Part shown: piece by piece, positions 15,223 through 23,994 of the stretch | How the letters are laid out: each line of letters opens with the position of its first letter | How positions within the stretch are numbered: position 1 is the stretch's first letter | Source: Sphingomonas horti | Lineage (GTDB): Bacteria; Pseudomonadota; Alphaproteobacteria; Sphingomonadales; Sphingomonadaceae | NCBI RefSeq assembly: GCF_009753715.1 | Contig: NZ_WQMS01000013.1 | Location: 314,796 to 378,795 of the forward strand | Direction: 5' to 3' | Length of the DNA stretch: 64,000 nt | Translations under genes and position numbers: made by a program | The notes under the pieces: generated by a model | Told to the model about the DNA's origin: nothing | The model's input: only the letters and a program-made list of their open reading frames with translations | Databases searched by the model: none

Positions 15223-18200
15223 TCAGAAGCCGACACTCAGTGTCGCGCGGAAGCCCAGCGCCGCGCGGCCATTCTGCTGTTCCGCACTAGCCTCCGCTCC
15301 CGCGCGGAAGCCGTCGCCGCCGCCGACCAGCCGCACCCGGCCCAGCCAGCCCGCCTTGCGATCCTCGGGCGTGAGGGTGAAGCTGTCGCCGTCCTTGAAA
15401 TGGGCTTCAGTGCGCCCAAGCGATCCGCCGACGATCTCGCGCCGGCCGCCTTCCAGCTCGACGCGCAGGAAGCCCGTGTCGGACGTGCTCAGCTCGTAGC
15501 CCGCCGCGATCGTGCCGGTGGCGGCAAGCTCGTCGCTGGTGCGCGACGCGACGGTCAGATCGAAGGCATCGCCGCCCCCCTTTTCGGCGCGGCCGTCCTC
15601 GTGCAGCCGGAAATAGTCGATCGTCGCCGCGGGACGGATCGTCAGCCGGCCGGTGCGGAACTGATAGGAAAGCCCGCCCGATGCCGAATAGAGCCGGCCG
15701 TCCCAGTCGCCGGTGGCGGTGCGCACCACCTGCTCGGTGCCGAACGTGCCGGCAAACCGGCGCGACCCGTCAAGATTCACCAGCGCGGCGGATGCTCGGG
15801 CGAAGGCGTTGAACCCGCCCCAAGCGTTCCTCCAGTGCGCCGCTGCTTCATACTGGTTCGCATCGACCTGGCCGTCGGTCCGGCGCTGCTCGGTCTTGCC
15901 GTTCAGATAGGCGAGCGACACGCCGAATTTGCCGACGCCGCTGTTGAGCTCGATGCCACCGCTCGCGCCCCAGCCGGACGAGCGGTAGGATGCGCTGTCC
16001 TGCTGCGGCTTGCTTGTGCCCCAGACCGCCTGCTGCAGCCAGAAGCCCAGTCCGCCGCCCAGCTCCGCCACCATCGCGTTCGGGTCGGCGATATAGCCGC
16101 CGAGCGTCCGCGATCCGCGCGTCACCGTCTCGAACACGCCGCCGGCATGGTCGGGCAGCATCTGCGCGACGGCGTCCCGGAAATCGCCCTGCTCCCGGAT
16201 TCCCAGGAACGAGCCGGCCACCTTCGCATCCTTGTCGAGCGCCTTGAACACCGCATCGTAAGCGGCCGCCTGCGAGCGGTTGAGGCCAAGCTCGGTCGCG
16301 GCCTTGCGCTGCACCTTCAGCGTCACTTGCCCCGCCGGGTCATCGGCGCTGACATCCCCCTTGAACATGAACGGCAGCGCCGCGCTGGTGGCCGTCAGAT
16401 TACCGCCGCCGGTCAGGGTCCCCGCCTTCACAATCACGTAATTGCCTTCGGCGCTGCCGACGCTGGCGACCGAGACGGACACCTTCGCACCCTGGCCGAA
16501 GCTGGCGCTGCCCACCTGATACTGAGTCGCGCTGCGGGTGGCCGGGTCGATGGTCACGCCGATCGTGCTGTCTCCGGAGACATCGAGAGCGGCTAGCGAA
16601 ACAATGCCCGCAGTGCGCACGTCGAGCATGCCGCCGGTCATCGTCACCGCCGCGCCGCCACTGTTGGCGAGCGTGCCGCGGAACACCGCCTTGTCGGCCA
16701 GCGTCAGCGTGTCCGCACCACCACCGAAATCGACCGCGCCGGTCAGGGCGGAGGTGCCGCCCAGCGCCAGCGAGTCGGCACCGGCGCCGAACGCCACGTC
16801 GTCTTGGACCAGCGCGTCGCCCGAAAGCGCCAGCCGGTTGTTGCCGGCGCCGAAGCGGGTTGTTCCCGCAACCGTGCCGTCGGCGACCTCGAACACGTCG
16901 TTGCCCGATCCGAACAGCACTGCGCCCACGATCTTCGGCGCGGTCGCGGTATCGGCGACCTTGTTCTGGCGCACCGTCGCGCCGCTGCTGTTGGCTTGCA
17001 GGTCGATCGCGACCGCGCTTTCCACCGCCGCCTTTTTCGAGGTCGCGCTGATCGCGCCCGTATTCTCGACCAGCGTCAGCGTGCCCGACGCATCGCGGAT
17101 CGCGGTGGCCGTGGCGTCGCCACTGGCGACCGCGCTGATTTGGCCGCTGTTGGTGATCGTCGGCAGCGAGCCGCCGCTATCGATCGAGACCGCGCGCACC
17201 TGCCCGGCCGCACCCGCGCCGCTCGTTGCCGCCACGGCACCGCCGACCCGCAGCTTCGGAACCGCCGCGCCGGAGCCGATCCGGATCGCGGTCGCGTTGG
17301 CATCCAGCGACTTGGCGCCGACCGTGCCGTTCACCGCAGCGCCGCCGGCGATAGTGACCGCCCCGCCGGTCCCGCCAATCTGCAGGCCGGTGCCGTCGAT
17401 GGTCTTGTACACGCCCGAGCCGAGCACATCGCCGTTGATCACGAGGCCGAAGCCGTCGGCATTGCCGGCAAGCGCGCCGACCGCGACAGTGCCGCTGCTC
17501 GACCCGATCTGCACGGCCGGCGCCGCGCCGAACGAGGTCACCGAGGCACTGCCTTCCTTCGCGTCCTCGATGCCGTCCTTGTCTTCGTCATTGTCCTTCG
17601 GATCGGCGTCCTTCGGCTTGACGTCGAAAATGATGCCGCCGGCAACCGATCCGGCCACGCGTACAGCCGGGCCGCCCTGCAGCAGGTCCTCAGGATCGAA
17701 TTTCGACACGTCGGCTGGCGGCGTCGCGGTGCGGTAGCCGCTGGTCACGACACTGCTCTGGATCTGCAGCGCGCCGCCGACCGGGCCGTTGACCGCCACC
17801 CCGACCGCACCGGCCCCCTGCACCGTGACGCCGCCCAGCACCTTGACCGAACCGCTGACGCCGTTGGTCCGGACACCCACCGACTGGTCGCCGAGCACGT
17901 CGACCGTGCCGCTTTGCGTCAGGTTGCCGGTCAGCGGTCCGGAGAGCATGATCCCCGCGCTCTCATTGCCCCTGACGCTGATCGCGCCGCTGTTGGTGAC
18001 ATTGCCGGCAAAGGCGCCGCTCGTCTTGATGCCGGCGTTGCGCGCCTGCTTCGAGAAGGGTCCGTCGAGATCGCCGTCCTTGTCCGTGTCGGTCGCGACA
18101 TAGGTTTCGCCGATCACGATCTTGCCGCTGCTGTTGATCTCGCCGGCGCCGGAGGTCGCGAGGATGCCTGTCGCGTCGTTCGCGTCCTTCAGGCTGATTG

Positions 18201-18426
18201 ACCCCTCGTTCTTGACCGTATTGGCGGTGTCGAGGGTGACCGCGGTGCCGCCGGTCGGCTCGATCGAGCCGGTGCTGGTGATGCGCAGGTCGTCGCGCGC
18301 GCCGTTCTTGACGGTCGAGGTCGCGACCCCGGCCGTGCGCTTCGCATCGATCGTGGTTTCGGCATGGGCGACGGCTGGGATGAACAGGATCGGGGTCAGA
18401 CAGGAACAGGCAAGCAAACGGCGCAC
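15223..18426 (-). CDS. Type V autotransporter with beta-helix passenger
   Basis: 1067 residues. Signal peptide MRRLLACSCLTPILFIPAVAHA. Residues about 25-700 are a passenger of short repeated strands with N-x-G-x-I type turns (VTNSGAISVRGNESAGI, LTQSGTVDVLGDQSVGV, GAGADSLALGGTSALTG), typical of a right-handed beta-helix. Two Asp-rich inserts look like calcium-binding loops (DTDKDGDLDG and DPKDNDEDKDGIEDAKEG). Residues about 800-1067 are the autotransporter barrel (FGVSLAYLNGKTEQRRTDGQ, SGGLSYQFRTGRL), ending FRATLSVGF with a terminal Phe. It probably displays an adhesin-like surface structure. The start is GTG; the ribosome site lies in a hairpin. Directly downstream of a sigma/FecR/TonB-receptor set. 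Confidence 0.9.
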   Translation of the reverse strand: MRRLLACSCLTPILFIPAVAHAETTIDAKRTAGVATSTVKNGARDDLRITSTGSIEPTGGTAVTLDTANTVKNEGSISLKDANDATGILATSGAGEINSSGKIVIGETYVATDTDKDGDLDGPFSKQARNAGIKTSGAFAGNVTNSGAISVRGNESAGIMLSGPLTGNLTQSGTVDVLGDQSVGVRTNGVSGSVKVLGGVTVQGAGAVGVAVNGPVGGALQIQSSVVTSGYRTATPPADVSKFDPEDLLQGGPAVRVAGSVAGGIIFDVKPKDADPKDNDEDKDGIEDAKEGSASVTSFGAAPAVQIGSSSGTVAVGALAGNADGFGLVINGDVLGSGVYKTIDGTGLQIGGTGGAVTIAGGAAVNGTVGAKSLDANATAIRIGSGAAVPKLRVGGAVAATSGAGAAGQVRAVSIDSGGSLPTITNSGQISAVASGDATATAIRDASGTLTLVENTGAISATSKKAAVESAVAIDLQANSSGATVRQNKVADTATAPKIVGAVLFGSGNDVFEVADGTVAGTTRFGAGNNRLALSGDALVQDDVAFGAGADSLALGGTSALTGAVDFGGGADTLTLADKAVFRGTLANSGGAAVTMTGGMLDVRTAGIVSLAALDVSGDSTIGVTIDPATRSATQYQVGSASFGQGAKVSVSVASVGSAEGNYVIVKAGTLTGGGNLTATSAALPFMFKGDVSADDPAGQVTLKVQRKAATELGLNRSQAAAYDAVFKALDKDAKVAGSFLGIREQGDFRDAVAQMLPDHAGGVFETVTRGSRTLGGYIADPNAMVAELGGGLGFWLQQAVWGTSKPQQDSASYRSSGWGASGGIELNSGVGKFGVSLAYLNGKTEQRRTDGQVDANQYEAAAHWRNAWGGFNAFARASAALVNLDGSRRFAGTFGTEQVVRTATGDWDGRLYSASGGLSYQFRTGRLTIRPAATIDYFRLHEDGRAEKGGGDAFDLTVASRTSDELAATGTIAAGYELSTSDTGFLRVELEGGRREIVGGSLGRTEAHFKDGDSFTLTPEDRKAGWLGRVRLVGGGDGFRAGAEASAEQQNGRAALGFRATLSVGF

Positions 18427-18432
18427 GTAGGA

Positions 18433-18452
18433 ACTCCCATGATGTCGGGAGT
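18433..18452 (-). promoter_or_regulatory. Hairpin covering the autotransporter ribosome-binding site
   Basis: ACTCCC - 8-base loop - GGGAGT, 6 base pairs. The right-hand arm GGGAG is the Shine-Dalgarno sequence, six bases before the GTG start, so it would be paired when the stem forms. Confidence 0.5.
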
Positions 18453-18514
18453 GCCCAGCGGCCCCCCTTTACACCAGGAGGACGCCGCGGCCGGCGCGAG
18501 TGCGTAATGAAAAA

Positions 18515-20848
18515 TCAAAAGGCGGTTTCGAACCCGATGCGCAGCGTGCGCGGGCGCAGCGGCGTCACTTGCTGCTCATGCCCCAGCATCAACGGCGAGC
18601 CGAGCGCGAAGCGGTTGCCGGTCTCGCCGGTCAGGTTGGTGAGCGTCGCCGCGATTGCATAGCGGCCGCGGGTCGCGCGCAATGACAGCCCCGTGTCGAC
18701 ATATTCGCCCTGGCGTTGGCCGAGGATCGGGCCGACGCCCAGCCGCGACCGGCCCACATAGCGCGCCCAGGCCGAGAAGCTGATGTCGAAAGCGCCCAGC
18801 GCGGTGCCGTAGCGCAACGCAGCCGACGCGTTCAGCCGGGCGACGTTCGGCAGGTCGGACCGGTCCGCCGCGACAATCGCCGCGAGGACTAGGGCCGGCC
18901 GCGTCAGCCGGCTGTTGGCGAGGACGCCGGCCAGGTCCAGGCTGAGGCCGGGCATCGGGCGTACACTCGCCTTTGCGTCGAGGGTGACGATGCGGCCATT
19001 GCCGATATTGACGGTGGTCGGCAGCCCGCCGGCGTCGACCTGGTCGGCCTGGATGTTCCGCCAGCTGGTATAGGACAGCGCGCTCGACAGCCGTACCGTC
19101 TCGTCCGGCGCTTCCCAGCGCACGCCGATCTCCCCCGCCCGCACGTCGTCGGGCCGATAGCGCTGCACGAAGGCGTCGCGGACGACGATGCCGCCCGGGC
19201 GGAAGCTCTGCTGGTAGCGCGCATAGGCGAGCAGCCCGTCGGCCGGCCGCCAGCTCAGCGACAGCGACGGCAGCAGCGCCACTTCGCGCCGGCTCGCCTT
19301 GTCCTGCGCGGCGCGCGCGAAAGCGAAGCTGGTGACTCCTTCGGCAGAGCCGGACAGCTCCAGCACCGTCAGCCGGCCGCCGATCGAGGCGAGCAGCCGA
19401 TCCCCGATCGCGACGCTGCCTTCGCCGAACGCCGTCGCTTCCTGGATGCGGTTGGAAATACCGCCCAGACGCGCCGCCAGCGCGATCGGCGCGAAGCTGC
19501 GTTCCAGCGCGTAGCGGTTCTCGACGATGCTGGTGCCGACCACCCAGCCGCTGCCGTCCGGATTGTTGCGGACCAGCCGGTTCTCGTTCGAGAAGAAATC
19601 GACGCGGGCATGCTGGTCGAAGCGCGTCGGATCGCCGGCAGTGGACGCGTCGAAGCTCTCGCGGATGCGCTGCCGCGCAAAACTGGTCGCGGAGGTGAGA
19701 GTCAGGCCGCCCCAGCTCTTGCGGATCACCAGCTGGCCGAGCCCGTAGCGGCTGGCGAACCCTTCCGCGATTGGGCTCGCCTTGGTCAGCGGCGGCGCGT
19801 CGCGGTCGGCATATTGGGAATCACGGCCCTTGATCTCCTGCAGCGCGCCGCCCAGATCGATCGTCCAGTCGCCGCCTGGCGTGAAGCGCAGCCAGGCGCG
19901 GCCGCCGACCGTGTCGACGCGATTGACGTCGCCCTTCCCGCGCAGCGTGTCGTCGATATAGCCGCCCTCGCGGACCCGATAGGCGACGGTGCGCAGCCCC
20001 ATCGTATCGCCGAGCGGCAGGTCGATGATCGCGCTGATATCGGCACCGGGATCGCCATGCTCGGTGAAGGAGACGCCGGAGCTGAGCGACGCTTCCGGCC
20101 GCTCCAGGTTCGGCGGCGCCGGCTGCAGCCGGATCACGCCGCCCAGCGTGCCGACGCCGTGCAGCGTGCCCTGCGGCCCCTCCAGCACTTCGACCGAGCG
20201 CACGTCATAGAGCCGAAGGTCGGGATCCGGCCCGTTATAGTTGAGCCGGGCTTCCCCCAGATATTCGCCGACGGTCGCCTGGGTCGGGCCGTTGAAGCTC
20301 GAATCGGCGAGGCCGCGGACGAACAATTTGTTCCGGCCCGGGCCCAGATGCGTCGAGGTCAGGCTCGGCAGATAGGCGACCAGAGCTTCGGTCCCGAGCG
20401 ATTCGAGCCCCGCCGCCGCCATCTCGCCGTCGACGATCGACACAGAGGCCGAATAGCGGCCGAGCGGCGTGTCGCGCTTGCTGGCAATGACGACAATCTC
20501 TTCGTCGCCCGGCGGCTCCGGGGTCTCCGCGGGCGCCGGCCTGGCGCGCGGATAAGGCGCGGCGGGGAGCCGGACGATCCGCCAGCTTCTAGCCCCCACC
20601 CGCACCGCCCCGGCTCCGGTGCCGGCAAGCATCCGGCCGAGCGCTGCGCCGACATCGGCGGTCGAGCCGACCGGCCGGGTGCGCAGGCCAGCCAGCGTTG
20701 GATCGGAAATGCCGATGCTGACCCCTTCCCGCTTGCCGAGCAGGATCACCGCCCGGTCCAGCCGCGTCGCGGGCAACGCCTCCGCGGCAGCCGCCGTCAG
20801 CGGCGCAAGCAACAGGATCGCGGCCACGGCCGCCCGTCCGGCGCTCAT
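18515..20848 (-). CDS. TonB-dependent receptor with N-terminal STN signalling domain
   Basis: 777 residues. Start ATG two bases after the FecR stop, giving signal peptide MSAGRAAVAAILLLAPLTA; a longer frame from 20989 overlaps fecR and was rejected. Residues about 28-100 are an STN domain (LDRAVILLGKREGVSIGISD, LAGLRTRPVGSTADVGAALG), which contacts FecR across the periplasm. The plug begins near RDTPLGRYSASVSIVDGE, with NKLFVRGLADSSFNGPTQ and VEVLEGPQGTLHGVGTLGG. The C-terminus RTLRIGFETAF ends in Phe. It imports an unknown ligand and signals its presence to the FecR/sigma pair encoded upstream. Confidence 0.92.
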   Translation of the reverse strand: MSAGRAAVAAILLLAPLTAAAAEALPATRLDRAVILLGKREGVSIGISDPTLAGLRTRPVGSTADVGAALGRMLAGTGAGAVRVGARSWRIVRLPAAPYPRARPAPAETPEPPGDEEIVVIASKRDTPLGRYSASVSIVDGEMAAAGLESLGTEALVAYLPSLTSTHLGPGRNKLFVRGLADSSFNGPTQATVGEYLGEARLNYNGPDPDLRLYDVRSVEVLEGPQGTLHGVGTLGGVIRLQPAPPNLERPEASLSSGVSFTEHGDPGADISAIIDLPLGDTMGLRTVAYRVREGGYIDDTLRGKGDVNRVDTVGGRAWLRFTPGGDWTIDLGGALQEIKGRDSQYADRDAPPLTKASPIAEGFASRYGLGQLVIRKSWGGLTLTSATSFARQRIRESFDASTAGDPTRFDQHARVDFFSNENRLVRNNPDGSGWVVGTSIVENRYALERSFAPIALAARLGGISNRIQEATAFGEGSVAIGDRLLASIGGRLTVLELSGSAEGVTSFAFARAAQDKASRREVALLPSLSLSWRPADGLLAYARYQQSFRPGGIVVRDAFVQRYRPDDVRAGEIGVRWEAPDETVRLSSALSYTSWRNIQADQVDAGGLPTTVNIGNGRIVTLDAKASVRPMPGLSLDLAGVLANSRLTRPALVLAAIVAADRSDLPNVARLNASAALRYGTALGAFDISFSAWARYVGRSRLGVGPILGQRQGEYVDTGLSLRATRGRYAIAATLTNLTGETGNRFALGSPLMLGHEQQVTPLRPRTLRIGFETAF

Positions 20849-20849
20849 C

Positions 20850-21755
20850 TCAGGGCGCGACCAGCAGCCAGCGGTCGCCCGAGCGGCGCACCTCGACACC
20901 CAGGATCGTGGCGGCGGAACGGAGCGCGTCCTCCCCCTTCCCTTCCAGCTGGATGATCCCGCTGAACGGCCGCGCGGAGACGCTCGCATCGGCGGCGACG
21001 GTCAGCCCGAGCCCCCGCGACAGGTCGCCGGCGACACGGTCAAGCTTCGCGCCGCGGTAGATCAGCCGTCCCTGCCGCCACGCACCGACCTGCGCCGCGT
21101 CGACGCGCGTGACGAGCAATTGGTCGCCTGATTCCTCGATCTGCTGGCCGGCGGGCACATGCACCTGCTCCCGTTCCGGATTGAACACGATCTCGCCTTC
21201 GGAGACGGTGACGGTGAAGCGCATCGGCTCGCGCACGACATTGAAGGCGGTGCCGATGTCACGGATCAGCGCATCGCCGCTCCTAACCTCGAACGGCCGC
21301 GCCTCGTCGTGCGCGACGGTGAACAGCGCCTCGCCGCGTTCCAGCCGGGCATGGCGCGGGCCTTCGAGCACCAGCCGCGTGCCGCCGTTCATGTCGATCC
21401 GGCTGCCATCCGCCAGGCGCACGGTCAGCTTCTGCCCGGCTGCGCTGGCGATCGTCTGCGGCGCAAAGCCGGGCTGCATCATGCTCGGCACCACCGCGAC
21501 CAGCGCCAGCGCCGCCGCGACGGCGCCGCCCATGACCGGCCAGCGCCAGCGCCGCCGCGCGATGGGCTCGCGCCGCGCCAGCTGCTCGGCGATCCGCTCG
21601 TCCGCGACCGACAGCTCGTCGTACAGCCGCGCATGGCCGGGGTCCGCCTCCAGCCAGGCGGTGAAGCCGTCCCAGTCCGCGAAGGAGGGGTCGCGCGTCA
21701 GCATCACCCAGGCGACCGCCTGGTCTTCCGCTTCCCTGGTCACGCGCGCGCTCAT
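20850..21755 (-). CDS. FecR-type anti-sigma / sigma regulator
   Basis: 301 residues from ATG with GGAGGG upstream; a start 12 codons earlier exists. N-terminal cytoplasmic part (AVAWVMLTRDPSFADWDGFTAWLEADP) has the FecR W-x2-W-like pattern, one membrane span follows at about residues 75-98 (WPVMGGAVAAALALVAVV), then a periplasmic FecR domain (GQKLTVRLADGSRIDMNGGT, RGEALFTVAHDEARPFEVR) and a C-terminal STN-like contact domain. It carries the signal from the TonB receptor to the ECF sigma factor. Between those two genes in the operon. Confidence 0.93.
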   Translation of the reverse strand: MSARVTREAEDQAVAWVMLTRDPSFADWDGFTAWLEADPGHARLYDELSVADERIAEQLARREPIARRRWRWPVMGGAVAAALALVAVVPSMMQPGFAPQTIASAAGQKLTVRLADGSRIDMNGGTRLVLEGPRHARLERGEALFTVAHDEARPFEVRSGDALIRDIGTAFNVVREPMRFTVTVSEGEIVFNPEREQVHVPAGQQIEESGDQLLVTRVDAAQVGAWRQGRLIYRGAKLDRVAGDLSRGLGLTVAADASVSARPFSGIIQLEGKGEDALRSAATILGVEVRRSGDRWLLVAP

Positions 21756-21791
21756 TGGCCCTCCGCCTGGATGACGCCGCCGCTCGGGCAA

Positions 21792-22328
21792 CTACGCATC
21801 GCCGCCGCTCCTCAGCTCCAGCAGGGCGCGATAAGCCTTTTGCAGGTCCTTCTCGACCGTGCTGCGGCTGACCCCGAACTCGCGTGCGACCTGGTCGATC
21901 GTCACCTCGTCGAGCCGGTAGCGGCGGAAGATCGCCTCGACCCGCGATCCGAGCGCGGCGAGCACTGCCTCCGCCCGCCCCAGCGCCTCGCGCCCGACCA
22001 GCGCGCGCTCCGCATTGGGCATCTCGTGATCGGCCGCGGTGGCGGCTTCGGCCCAGTCGAGATCGCGCCGCATCGCCCGCATCTGCCCCCGATGCCGGTC
22101 CAGCATCAGGTTGTTCGCCGCGCGCACCAGATAGCCGACCGGCTCGGCGATCGGCCCGGCGGGGGCAGCGGCGACCCGGAACCACAGCTCCTGCAGCAGA
22201 TCCTCGGCATCGTCTCCAGCGCCGCGGGCGCGGAGGAAGCGCAGCAGCGCGGCGCGGTGGGCAAGAAACACCGCCTCGAGGCCGGCAAGAGTCAGGTCGC
22301 GGTTCCGAATCGAAGGGACCGGAGCCAT
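21792..22328 (-). CDS. ECF sigma factor, FecI type
   Basis: 178 residues. Region 2 is at about residues 15-80 (AVFLAHRAALLRFLRARGAG, DDAEDLLQELWFRVA, PVGYLVRAANNLMLDRHRG). Region 4 helix-turn-helix is near the end (DEVTIDQVAREFGVSRSTVEKDLQKAYRAL). Start ATG at 22328 chosen over a TTG at 22352. Normally activates transcription of its own TonB receptor after release by FecR, both encoded immediately downstream. Lies 47 bases after the ROK kinase stop, so it may also receive transcription from the aromatic operon. Confidence 0.92.
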   Translation of the reverse strand: MAPVPSIRNRDLTLAGLEAVFLAHRAALLRFLRARGAGDDAEDLLQELWFRVAAAPAGPIAEPVGYLVRAANNLMLDRHRGQMRAMRRDLDWAEAATAADHEMPNAERALVGREALGRAEAVLAALGSRVEAIFRRYRLDEVTIDQVAREFGVSRSTVEKDLQKAYRALLELRSGGDA

Positions 22329-22375
22329 GGCGTGCCGGGCCGGAACGGGCAAGCGCGCCGTCGACCGGCTTGCGA

Positions 22376-23248
22376 CTAGCGACGACGGGCTTCAGCGCCG
22401 GCCATCAGCAAGGCGCCGGCCAGCCCGGCATCGTCGCCGAGCGCGGGCGGCACGACGAAGCCGGGACGCCCGGCCTCCGGGTAGAAGCCATAGCCGTTGA
22501 GTCCGGCCAGCAACGCGGCATGGGCGCGGGCGTGCAGGCCCGGCGCCTTCGACACCCCGCCTCCGATCACGATCCGGTTCGGCGCCGCCACCAGCACCAG
22601 GCTTGCGAGCAACTGACCCAGATAGCCCGCGATCAGCGCATGGCCGGGATGGTCGTCCGGCAGGGCGCCCAGATTGGCGCCGAACCGCCGCTCGATCGCC
22701 GGGCCGCTCGCCAGCCCTTCCGCGCAGTTCGCGTGCCAGGGACAGACCGAGCCGAAATCATCGCCCGGCGTCCGCACCAGCGACACGTGCCCCATCTCGG
22801 CATGGCTCGCCCCGGGCAAAGGCTGTCCGTGCGCCACCAGCGCACCGCCGATGCCGGTTCCGACGGTCAGGTAGATGCCGCAGTCCAGCCCCGCGAGGGC
22901 GCCCAGCGCCGCTTCCCCGCGCCCCGCCGCACTGACGTCCGTGTCGAGCGCGACCGGCACACCCAGCGCGCCGGCGGCAGCGGCAATGTCGAAATCGCGC
23001 CAGCCGGGCTTGGGTGTTCCGCGCAGCCGGCCATAGTCGGAATCACTCGGCCGGACCGCGACCGGTCCGAACGCGCCTACGCCGAGCGCGCTTATCGGAG
23101 GGCCGCCGCGGAAAAAGTTCAGGATCCGGGCAAAGCTCGGCTCAGGGCCCGTCGTCTGGAACGTCTCCGACGCCTCGATGCGGCCGTCGTCGCTGCCACG
23201 CGCCACCCTTATCTTGGTGCCGCCAAGCTCGACGCCGCCCACCAGCAT
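22376..23248 (-). CDS. ROK-family sugar kinase, fructokinase-like
   Basis: 290 residues from an ATG whose A-T-G overlaps the stop of the upstream gene (TGATG); a GTG start 12 bases earlier is possible. ATP motif GGVELGGTKIRVARG, catalytic Asp in VALDTDVSAAGRGEA, glycine loop TVGTGIGGALVAHG, and the zinc/ROK signature GHVSLVRTPGDDFG with CPWHANCAEGLASGPAI. The CPxHxxCxEGLASGPA form is that of fructokinase (Mak)-type ROK kinases. Last gene of a nine-gene coupled run whose other members look aromatic-catabolic, which makes its presence there odd. Confidence 0.85.
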   Translation of the reverse strand: MLVGGVELGGTKIRVARGSDDGRIEASETFQTTGPEPSFARILNFFRGGPPISALGVGAFGPVAVRPSDSDYGRLRGTPKPGWRDFDIAAAAGALGVPVALDTDVSAAGRGEAALGALAGLDCGIYLTVGTGIGGALVAHGQPLPGASHAEMGHVSLVRTPGDDFGSVCPWHANCAEGLASGPAIERRFGANLGALPDDHPGHALIAGYLGQLLASLVLVAAPNRIVIGGGVSKAPGLHARAHAALLAGLNGYGFYPEAGRPGFVVPPALGDDAGLAGALLMAGAEARRR

Positions 23249-23994
23249 CAGCGAAGGCACGCAAGGATGGTTTCGGCAAGCGCCGCGGCCATGATGTCAT
23301 AGCTTCGCGCGCCCTCCGCAGCGCTCGCATTGGAGGGGCTGCCGAAATAGGCATCCGGGCCGCCTGCCTCGGCGAAGGTCGTTGCGCCTTGCGCAAAAGC
23401 GGTCACGAGGCTCGACGGATTATCCGCCAGCACCTTGCCGCCGGCGGCATCGACCAGCTCGGGCCGGTCGGCCAGCACCAGGCTCGTCTCGAACTGGCCG
23501 GCATGGCAGGCGCCGGACTGGAACTCCTCGGTCAGCGTCGCCGCGAGCGCGCGGCGCGTGAAATCCGGGAAAGCGACCGGCAGGCCGAGCGCCGCAACCT
23601 CCGCCGCCGCCTCGCGCAGCATCGCGACGTTCTCGGGATCGAAATGGCTGTTGGCGAAAGCAAGACAGGCAAAGCCCTGCTCCTTCAGCGATCGCGCGAT
23701 GTCGATCAGCACCGCCCTGCCCGCCGCCGCGCCGATCGAGATCGTGCCCGCGAACTCCGACGCATAGCCGGCCGGCGCATAGGCGAGCGCCGGCAGCACG
23801 AAGGCGCGCACGCCCTGCCCTTCGAGCATCGCCGCCGTGCGCGCGGCCATGCCGTCGCTGATCACCACGTCGGTGATGAGCGGCAGGTGCGGCCCGTGCG
23901 CCTCCACCGCACCCAGCGGCAGGATCGCCGCCACCGGCGCTCCGCTTGCCAACGCGTCGCGGACCGCGGTCCAGGGTGCATCGCCCAGCCTCAT
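23248..23994 (-). CDS. Creatininase-family metal hydrolase
   Basis: 248 residues from ATG overlapping the ligase stop (ATGA). The family cleaves C-N amide bonds with two metal ions; members act on creatinine, formamides and peptide-like substrates. Visible ligands: Glu and His in GAVEAHGPHLPL, Asp in LITDVVISDG. The usual NGHGGN or NGHYEN segment is FANSHFDPEN here, so the His is kept, but the acidic ligand would be Asp two residues later. Also GTISIGAAAGRAVLIDIARS, typical of the family. Substrate unknown; tight coupling to the CoA ligase suggests it prepares or rescues the aromatic substrate (inference). Confidence 0.82.
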   Translation of the reverse strand: MRLGDAPWTAVRDALASGAPVAAILPLGAVEAHGPHLPLITDVVISDGMAARTAAMLEGQGVRAFVLPALAYAPAGYASEFAGTISIGAAAGRAVLIDIARSLKEQGFACLAFANSHFDPENVAMLREAAAEVAALGLPVAFPDFTRRALAATLTEEFQSGACHAGQFETSLVLADRPELVDAAGGKVLADNPSSLVTAFAQGATTFAEAGGPDAYFGSPSNASAAEGARSYDIMAAALAETILACLR

